This document shows positions 1-5,241 of a stretch of DNA of 9,270 bases, one piece after another. Positions within the stretch are counted from its first letter, which is position 1; every line of letters begins with the position of its first letter. The position numbers were made by a program, and so were the translations under genes. Below the pieces are notes generated by a model. It had not been told where the DNA came from. It saw nothing but the letters and a program-made list of their open reading frames with translations, and ran no database searches. The stretch comes from Clostridiaceae bacterium (GTDB lineage: Bacteria; Bacillota_A; Clostridia; Clostridiales; Clostridiaceae): assembly GCA_029256485.1 (NCBI GenBank), contig JAQSXU010000127.1, positions 1-9,270 on the forward strand. The letters run 5' to 3'.

Positions 1-25
1 ATTGCCACCAATAATTCATAAACAA
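1..25 (-). CDS. 5' end of an unidentified gene downstream of the T-box
   Basis: Only the first eight or so codons lie in the window, reading (TTG)FMNYWWQ. A strong purine-rich Shine-Dalgarno (AGGAAGGAG, about 35-43) lies 10 bases before a TTG at 25 and about 16 bases before an in-frame ATG at 19; the spacing favours TTG. A GTG overlapping the Shine-Dalgarno reads into a stop after six codons. The gene lies downstream of the T-box at 297-719 on the same strand, so an aminoacyl-tRNA synthetase, amino-acid biosynthesis gene or amino-acid transporter is expected, but the residues seen are too few to recognise a family. Confidence 0.4.
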
Positions 26-94
26 AATTCTAACACTCCTTCCTCTATTAATATAATGCCTAAATTGAATCGTTGAATTTTAATTATGAATTTT

Positions 95-285
95 ATATTC
101 TTAATTCTTAAGGAAACCCGACTCACATTCGTTCGCTGGGGCTTTCGAATAACCAAATATAAAATGCCCACAGGGAAAGTTCAAAGAACAAAATATACAC
201 CTATAAAAGGAGTGGCTATGCCACAATACGGAACTTTTCTTCAATGTGGAACTTCTCTATAACTAAGAACTTATTCACTTTTGTA
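95..285. repeat. Probable clostridial interspersed non-coding repeat
   Basis: This gene-free stretch lies between the T-box terminator and the downstream start codon. It has no open frame and is locally more GC-rich than its surroundings (around 118-150 and 166-178). It contains short dyads: GTGGC/GCCAC with a 3-base loop at 212-224, and ATTCG/CGAAT flanking about 128-150. Spaced AAGTTCC copies occur on the minus strand, and an ATTCTTAATTCTTAAGG run lies near 99-115. The segment resembles non-coding repeats scattered through Clostridium genomes, but that is from memory. The boundaries are approximate and no target-site duplication was identified. Confidence 0.4.
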
Positions 286-296
286 TTCTCAACGCT

Positions 297-329
297 AAAA
301 AAAGCCTTCATCACAAAAGGACGAAGACT
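297..329 (-). terminator. Rho-independent terminator of the T-box
   Basis: On the minus strand a 9-bp stem (GTCTTCGTC pairing with GATGAAGGC through G-U pairs) encloses a short U-rich loop. Seven T residues follow (complement of 297-303). It sits directly after the T-box sequence, so its 5' arm can alternatively pair in the antiterminator. Uncharged tRNA binding would then prevent this hairpin and allow readthrough. Confidence 0.85.
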
Positions 330-504
330 CGCGGTACCACCTTTATTTCCACTAATACAAAATTCCTGTATTTATGGACTCTTAATTTCAATAACGATTC
401 AGATAAACCGTCTTTAGCTACTATTATTTCACTAAAGAAGCTCAAAAGCTACCTTCAAAATTTCTTGCATAAGGGTTTTCAGCTACTCCCTCTCTCTTCT
501 TAGT

Positions 505-675
505 TCTTTCTATATATGTTCCAATTATCAATATTCAATTATCACTAGTCTTAAAATCCCTTCAGGATTTCTTGATGTGAGATATAAAATCTTAATTGCA
601 ACTTACATAAATCAATTATTTATAAAAAGAACTGTACTCCTCAACTCCTATGAGTGAGTTTCCTTTTAATGCCTC
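505..675. repeat. Probable insertion inside T-box stem I
   Basis: Between the 5' strand of the specifier-loop helix (ending about 675) and the AG-bulge-like motif (starting about 500) there are roughly 170 bases where a T-box normally has a few tens. The segment contains a small hairpin, AAATCC/GGATTT at about 552-570, flanked by AATTAAGA-like and TTGATAATTG-like runs. These are reminiscent of clostridial palindromic repeats. The borders are not exact. It could instead be an unusual natural extension of stem I. Confidence 0.4.
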
Positions 676-725
676 AAAATTTCTACTCCTCTTTTTCATT
701 GCTTTTATTATTCAATTTACTTAAA

Positions 726-754
726 ATAATAGCTTATAGTATAAATTTTGTCAA
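726..754 (-). promoter_or_regulatory. Vegetative (sigma-A type) promoter of the T-box leader
   Basis: A perfect -35 hexamer TTGACA (complement of 749-754) is followed after exactly 17 bases by TATTAT (complement of 726-731). The predicted transcription start is near 718-720, shortly before the first stem I sequences. This is the best promoter match in the window. Confidence 0.8.
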
Positions 755-800
755 TAATAGATTTTTGTGAACCATTTTCTCTCTTTCCCGAATATATTTA

Positions 801-1715
801 TCATATACTTAAATATTTTTCAATATCCTCAAAACTTTCTATATCTAAAATATTTTCAATAATCAAATTCAAATTGTCGCTATCCATATTTCTTATTTTT
901 TCCGTAAAAATATCCTCTAATGTTCCAAGCTTTTTGGTAAGCAATTTTAAAACCCTATCTGCATCCCTTAATCTAGAATTTTCTTTTTCTTTTTCTATGC
1001 CTTCTTTTCGTGCTCCATTTAATCTACTCTGCTCATCCATAATTGCTTTTTCTCTCATTTCAGCAAGCATTATAGCTTGCTTATCTCCACTAATTTTATA
1101 GAGAACATCCATTGCTTCCTTGATTTCTCCATCAGTTTTCATAAATTCCTCAATCTCCTTCCCTGTAGGCTTTGATAAAAATATTAACCATTTATGTAAC
1201 TTACTATTGTAATCTTTATTCGCCTCTAAAAATTTAGGTAATTCAACAAAGATATATTCGAGCAAATCTGTTAAAGGCTTCTTACTTTCTTTTTCAAATA
1301 AGCCATATCTTTTTATAAAACTTTCTCCATCTAAATAATTAAAATTTAATATATTGATAGTCACAGTTCTGTTTAAACAAGAATAATCCTCACCCTTTTT
1401 AAGCTGACTTAGCAACATTTTTGACATATAGAAAATCGTTCTCTTAACCATATTATACTGGTTTATGAGCTGTATTTCTACATTTACATTCATATTAGTT
1501 TCAGTGGTTACATGCAAATCTAATATACTAAGTTTTTCACTTGCGATTAATGATACATCAAGGTGTTTTTCTTCAAATTCAACTTCTTTAATTAAATTCT
1601 TTCCAGTTAAATTTAGCATTGAGTTCAGAAAACTAATCAATATATGTTTATGAGCTTTCATTCCAAATATTTTTTGAAAAACTATATCATTTTTAGGATC
1701 TAATACTTTGATCAT
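801..1715 (-). CDS. Rpn-family PD-(D/E)XK nuclease (recombination-promoting nuclease / putative transposase)
   Basis: The 304-residue product opens with the family-typical LDPKNDIVFQKIFG segment. Putative active-site residues follow: D66 in ILDLHV and the E80-x-Q82 pair in VEIQL (numbering from the ATG at 1715). These fit the PD-(D/E)XK nuclease fold of the Rpn/PDDEXK_2 transposase-like family. The C-terminal third is charged and helical (about residues 205-300). Family knowledge: Rpn proteins are DNA endonucleases that stimulate RecA-independent recombination, and several act in phage defence. A TTG six bases upstream is also in frame, but GGAGG lies only 2 bases before it and 8 bases before the ATG, so the ATG is preferred. 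The length is normal and no truncation is seen. The gene is monocistronic, with the start region inside an inverted repeat. Confidence 0.9.
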   Translation of the reverse strand: MIKVLDPKNDIVFQKIFGMKAHKHILISFLNSMLNLTGKNLIKEVEFEEKHLDVSLIASEKLSILDLHVTTETNMNVNVEIQLINQYNMVKRTIFYMSKMLLSQLKKGEDYSCLNRTVTINILNFNYLDGESFIKRYGLFEKESKKPLTDLLEYIFVELPKFLEANKDYNSKLHKWLIFLSKPTGKEIEEFMKTDGEIKEAMDVLYKISGDKQAIMLAEMREKAIMDEQSRLNGARKEGIEKEKENSRLRDADRVLKLLTKKLGTLEDIFTEKIRNMDSDNLNLIIENILDIESFEDIEKYLSI

Positions 1716-1756
1716 AGTCAATACCTCCGTTTGTTAGTTCTTTTATAGTATTGACT
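1716..1756 (-). promoter_or_regulatory. Perfect 9-bp inverted repeat abutting the Rpn start codon
   Basis: AGTCAATAC and GTATTGACT (arms 1716-1724 and 1748-1756) are exact reverse complements, separated by 23 bases. On the minus-strand transcript the 3' arm begins with the last G of the GGAGG ribosome binding site and ends immediately before the ATG. The hairpin would therefore place the ribosome binding site at the loop edge and the start at the stem base. It could be a translational control hairpin or a protein operator; the sequence does not tell which. Confidence 0.45.
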
Positions 1757-1958
1757 TATTCCTTTCCACTTATACGAACAAATATTCTTTTATATTTAAA
1801 CGCTTAGTGCCTATTTTGAAAATATTAGTATTTTCTTAATTATTAATATTGTTCACAGTATATGAATAATTAGAAGTTGACTTTCTATTAATGCTTATTC
1901 ACCAGATTAATAGCTATTGATAACTCTCCAAATTGAAATTTATAAACCCGCTATATAC

Positions 1959-2459
1959 TCAATAATGCCATTTCCAAAGTTGATAATTATATTCGTCATC
2001 ACTAACTAATGCAAAATCAATTACTTTTTTATCTACTAAATCAATTAAGCAAAATCCTTTACTAAAGCCACATTCCATAGAACTATATAAATTTTTTAAT
2101 TTCAATTCATGATACCATAATTGAATTACGGCTTCAGATAAATCATTAAAGATAATTTTAGCATAACCTTCACAATATCCACCTTTAATAAAGATATATT
2201 CTTTATCAATTGTCAATTCTGCTTGGTCTATAATCCATTTGCAACATTGATTATCATTAGCCTTGCATGTCAATTTACTGTATGGTTCAATATTGCCTTT
2301 TTGCCATGATTTATAATAAGAAGAAATAATGCTTTTATAATACTCTCTCTCAGTCCCTGTTTCATAAATTTCTTTAGTGGTTACTGCTTTTATTGATTTC
2401 ATTAAATTTTTGAAACATAATTGTTTCTTTTTTTGCTCAATCAATTCTTTTCTATTCAT
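1959..2459 (-). CDS. Hypothetical cytoplasmic protein, 166 residues
   Basis: I do not recognise this family. The product is soluble, with a lysine-rich N-terminal helix (about residues 1-30). It has six cysteines, including an adjacent pair in NDNQCCKWI, and aromatic residues concentrated in the second half (WYHELKL, YNYQLWKWHY at the extreme C-terminus). No signal peptide or membrane segment is seen. The ATG at 2459 is preceded by AAGGA about 10 bases upstream. It has its own intergenic regions on both sides (145 bases upstream, over 230 downstream), so it is probably transcribed alone. Small acidic-aromatic proteins of this sort often turn out to be immunity proteins or defence accessories, but nothing in the sequence proves that here. 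Confidence 0.7.
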   Translation of the reverse strand: MNRKELIEQKKKQLCFKNLMKSIKAVTTKEIYETGTEREYYKSIISSYYKSWQKGNIEPYSKLTCKANDNQCCKWIIDQAELTIDKEYIFIKGGYCEGYAKIIFNDLSEAVIQLWYHELKLKNLYSSMECGFSKGFCLIDLVDKKVIDFALVSDDEYNYQLWKWHY

Positions 2460-2502
2460 AACTTCATTTTCCTTTTAGATTAATAAAATCTTTACCTGTA
2501 TT

Positions 2503-2530
2503 TTAATATGATGTATAAATATAACCTCAA
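2503..2530 (-). promoter_or_regulatory. Candidate promoter of the 166-residue gene
   Basis: TTGAGG (complement of 2525-2530) and TATTAA (complement of 2503-2508) are spaced by 16 bases, about 45 bases before the ATG at 2459. A TTGACA lies further upstream without a well-placed -10. The match is moderate in an AT-rich background. Confidence 0.3.
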
Positions 2531-2604
2531 GAAAATTACAAGTAGAATTGTCAACCCTTAACACATAATAACAAATTACTATTTATGTTTATTTACGACT
2601 CATA

Positions 2605-3255
2605 TTAATATTCAATTTTATTCTCATCTAAATAATTTTTTAACCCACTATATTTATTAATATTTTTCAAATAATCATCCCACGCTTCGTAAATACTTAA
2701 TACATAAGAAATATATTTCTCCTCTTTCTTATTTAATAAAAAACATAATTTTCTAAAGTTCTCTAAATCACTTTTCATTTCTTTTATCTGCTCTTGCGTT
2801 GCTCCATTCATACCGCATAAAACACCAACTGGTACTTCATGAATTGAAAAATCAAACCACCATTTTTGACGCTTATACCTGTATTCTAATACTATGCTAT
2901 TATTAGGAAATTTATCTAATACTATATTTTCAATTTCCAAAATTGATTTTTCATAGGAAACATACTCTTCATAAGCTTGTACTATATCTTTTTCAAATAA
3001 AAATAACAAACACTCAACATCAAAACCGTTATTTTCATCATATATTCTTGAGAAAATTACTTTATTATAGAATAATTTTGTAAATTTAATATTCTCATTC
3101 TGTTTTACAAATTTAATTGAAATTAATAAATCAGGCATATTTCTATATTCTCTTTTTAACCATTTAACCGCTTTCTCATGTTGTTCTTTCCGTTGAAATT
3201 TTCCCAATGGTTCTTTTTCATATATTAATTTATAATCTTCTAAAACCTGATACAT
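2605..3255 (-). CDS. Hypothetical protein, 216 residues, second gene of a probable two-gene operon
   Basis: I do not recognise this family. The predicted soluble protein is rich in Lys, Glu and aromatic residues. A mixed alpha/beta middle contains a tryptophan-rich strand (YRYKRQKWWFDFSIHEVPVG, near residues 125-144). It is followed by a helical C-terminal half (about residues 155-205). No signal peptide, membrane segment, nuclease motif or cysteine cluster is seen. The ATG at 3255 has an excellent AGGAGAG ribosome binding site 5 bases upstream. It begins 36 bases after the stop of the preceding small gene, which suggests co-transcription. The context next to a Septu-like pair and an Rpn gene suggests an accessory or immunity role, but this is inference only. 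Confidence 0.75.
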   Translation of the reverse strand: MYQVLEDYKLIYEKEPLGKFQRKEQHEKAVKWLKREYRNMPDLLISIKFVKQNENIKFTKLFYNKVIFSRIYDENNGFDVECLLFLFEKDIVQAYEEYVSYEKSILEIENIVLDKFPNNSIVLEYRYKRQKWWFDFSIHEVPVGVLCGMNGATQEQIKEMKSDLENFRKLCFLLNKKEEKYISYVLSIYEAWDDYLKNINKYSGLKNYLDENKIEY

Positions 3256-3291
3256 AATTACTCTCCTATAATCACTTTTATAAATTGCAAT

Positions 3292-3561
3292 TTATACATT
3301 TCCTTCTTTATATTTTCTTAATTCTTCAAGTAATAATTTAATATCATATATCAATGCTTTTCTTGAACGCTCATACTTTCCATCTTCTAATTGATATTCT
3401 TGATATAAAATAACAGTATCTCTATCAATCTTATGAATCAGTATTTCGTTCCCTTCAAATTTTCCTTCCCTAATCTCAAATGATGATAAAAAATAAATTA
3501 TTGAATTATACATCTCATCATGCATTTCAGTTTCAAATAACTTTACTATCTCATTATCCAC
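3292..3561 (-). CDS. Hypothetical protein, about 89 residues (start revised to GTG)
   Basis: The family is not recognised. The open frame could begin at a TTG at 3597 (101 residues), but that codon has no ribosome binding site and lies only 8 bases after a TATAAT. The in-frame GTG at 3561 follows AAGGAAG by 7 bases, so it is the better start, with a leader of about 35 bases. The product is acidic and soluble, opening VDNEIVKLFETEMHDEMY. Alternating hydrophobic and charged residues (about 35-65) suggest beta strands, and a lysine/glutamate-rich helix ends it. It is the first gene of a likely operon with the 216-residue gene 36 bases downstream. If homologues conserve the upstream NSWEGSLY residues, the TTG start would instead be right. 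Confidence 0.6.
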   Translation of the reverse strand: MDNEIVKLFETEMHDEMYNSIIYFLSSFEIREGKFEGNEILIHKIDRDTVILYQEYQLEDGKYERSRKALIYDIKLLLEELRKYKEGNV

Positions 3562-3605
3562 ATATAAACTTCCTTCCCAAGAATTCTTTATAACCAAATC
3601 TACAA

Positions 3606-3611
3606 ATTATA
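3606..3611 (-). promoter_or_regulatory. Candidate -10 element for the two-gene operon below 3597
   Basis: An exact TATAAT on the minus strand lies 8 bases before the TTG at 3597. There is no good -35 at 17 bases (ATATGA); TTGATA is present at a long spacing of 20. If used, transcription would begin around 3598 or just below, which favours the GTG start at 3561 for the first gene. Confidence 0.3.
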
Positions 3612-3762
3612 ATTTATCTTTCAATTAATCATATCAACATATTTTGAGAACATCATACTTTTCAAAGCACATGTTTTAGCTTTACTAATCCCAGCTTCGT
3701 GTTATTAACCTAATTGGTATCTTAACTCTAAGAAGTTAATCAATAGCTTCCATATAAACAAC

Positions 3763-5241
3763 CTATAATTTTAATATATCTCTAGTTAATTTTGTCAAAG
3801 GTTTTTTTAACTCTTGATTTCTATCCTCAATATTAATTCCATAGAGAATACGTTTTTTTTCATTTTCTGAAAATTCTTCATGTGTATTCTCATCCAAATG
3901 ACTTAGTATAGAATTAACATTCATATTTCTATTTTCATCATTAAATAAAACATTCATGACCGAATCATAAACTGAATTATCGTAAATAGCCTGTGTTCTA
4001 ATTATTTCAGCAGCATATTCTTTATGTGACTGATACACTTGCTCTAACTGAAACATTTCAATAGAACCTTCAATATGACTTTTCTTTTCATCATCACTAA
4101 CTCTAGACATATTTATATTAATTTTATATTTTTCTGATTTTAAAACATCATCTTTCCCATATAACAGATCAAAGAGATCTTTACTTTCATTTTCTTTATC
4201 CATAGGTATAACTTCAAATTTAACTTCATCTCCAAAGCATTCTGTATAAGGGTATAAAATCTCTATTGGTCTATCATTTTTCATTCTAGAGTTACATATT
4301 TGGCAAGCTGGTACAAAATTATATAATGATAAAGAAAATAATTGAAATTTAGCCTTTGGATAAAAGTGATCTAAATCTGCTGTTGCTAATGTGTCAATTT
4401 TATCATTTTTATTTTTACTAGGCTTATATGATGTAATATACTGTCTATTACAATATGGGCAAACTTGTACATTCAATGTATTTAGAATAATATGTCGTTG
4501 CTCATCTTCTAGCATTTCATAACTAATAAAATAACTCAACATTTCATTAAAATTATTTATATCAAATATATTATTGATATCGCCAGTGCTGTTAGAATAA
4601 AACTTCATATTTCCTTGTAATTCTATTCCAATTATCTTCTCAAAAATTTTCATACATTTAATTATAAAGTTTTCTCTATTTAACTTCATTAAACCTTTAT
4701 ACTCTATTTTGGGCATTTCAAGTATAATTTTAAATTTCTTATGATTAGAATTAAACTTGGTAATTTCTGCATTTAATCTATTTTCTATCTGAATTATACA
4801 TTCTTCGTGTTTAAGTTTATTCTTTTGTGCAAATTCAATAATATTATCCTTTAACTTTTTATAATCATAAAATATAAATTTAGCAAGTGCATAGTAACCT
4901 ATAATTTTAGTCCAATGAACATCAAGTTTTCCGTTCATTTGTCCTTCAGGTAAACTAGCTAAATTCTCAATAAAATCTCCTGCTAGTAACACTTCAATAA
5001 GTTCTTTATCAATTATTCCTTTCCCTTTTTCTAAAAAAGGAATAATATTATTCTTTATATAATCTTTATTTATATCATAGTTTTTCTTATTTTTTTCAGA
5101 TGCATTTTGACTTGGTTCTCCATTGGAACTATATTTATTAGATATCTTATCAATCATTGCAAGCTTGTACCATTTATATAATTCACCATCTATGTTTTTA
5201 TTGACTTCGTTATTAAAGCATTCCTTGTTAATTAAAATCAT
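3763..5241 (-). CDS. ptuB: HNH endonuclease, PtuB-like effector of a Septu-type defence system
   Basis: This is the probable nuclease effector. The HNH (beta-beta-alpha-metal) module is clear: C261-P-Y-C264, D291-H292-F-Y-P-K, N308, and C313-Q-I-C316-N317 followed by SRMKND. The four cysteines should bind structural zinc; H292 would be the catalytic base, with N308 and N317 completing the motif. The gene overlaps the upstream ATPase gene by 4 bases (ATGA), and GAGGAAAAAAT supplies a ribosome binding site, so production of the two is coupled. An ATPase plus HNH pair is the Septu (PtuA/PtuB) architecture. The 492 residues are well above the size I recall for PtuB. About 255 mostly helical residues precede the HNH core and about 165 follow, with no motif I can name. 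A different ATPase-HNH system is the main alternative. No terminator is evident after it. Confidence 0.8.
   Translation of the reverse strand: MILINKECFNNEVNKNIDGELYKWYKLAMIDKISNKYSSNGEPSQNASEKNKKNYDINKDYIKNNIIPFLEKGKGIIDKELIEVLLAGDFIENLASLPEGQMNGKLDVHWTKIIGYYALAKFIFYDYKKLKDNIIEFAQKNKLKHEECIIQIENRLNAEITKFNSNHKKFKIILEMPKIEYKGLMKLNRENFIIKCMKIFEKIIGIELQGNMKFYSNSTGDINNIFDINNFNEMLSYFISYEMLEDEQRHIILNTLNVQVCPYCNRQYITSYKPSKNKNDKIDTLATADLDHFYPKAKFQLFSLSLYNFVPACQICNSRMKNDRPIEILYPYTECFGDEVKFEVIPMDKENESKDLFDLLYGKDDVLKSEKYKININMSRVSDDEKKSHIEGSIEMFQLEQVYQSHKEYAAEIIRTQAIYDNSVYDSVMNVLFNDENRNMNVNSILSHLDENTHEEFSENEKKRILYGINIEDRNQELKKPLTKLTRDILKL

Larger units (their letters stand above)
297..719 (-). promoter_or_regulatory. 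T-box riboswitch leader
   Basis: The antiterminator core AGGTGGTACCGCG (complement of about 330-343), directly followed by a terminator, is the hallmark of a T-box. Stem I elements can be read upstream. An AGGAGTAG (683-690) fits the 5' strand of the specifier loop. AGAGAGGGAGTAGCTGAAAACCC (complement of about 474-496) resembles the AG bulge and apical part of stem I. GAAGGTAGCTTTTGAGC (440-456) fits the specifier-loop 3' strand. Aligned to the remembered glyQS leader, the specifier would be GUA (valine) at 450-452; GGU (glycine) at 451-453 is the other register. At about 420 bases it is much longer than a usual T-box because of extra sequence within stem I. It should control the gene starting at 25 by antitermination in response to uncharged tRNA. 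Confidence 0.88.

Noticed and set aside
748..1101. A 117-residue plus-strand open frame antisense to the Rpn gene
   Set aside because: Its Phe/Ser/Ile-rich composition is that of the reverse complement of an AT-rich gene, and it has no ribosome binding site. The Rpn frame on the other strand is clearly coding.
3621..3701. A 26-residue minus-strand frame ending in KSMMFSKYVDMIN
   Set aside because: It has no start codon with a ribosome binding site at its head, is closed by a stop immediately upstream, and matches nothing I recognise. It could be a gene scrap but cannot be supported.
3725..3745. A TTAACT/AGTTAA hairpin as terminator of the HNH gene
   Set aside because: The stem is only 6 bp of mostly AT pairs and no T-run follows it.
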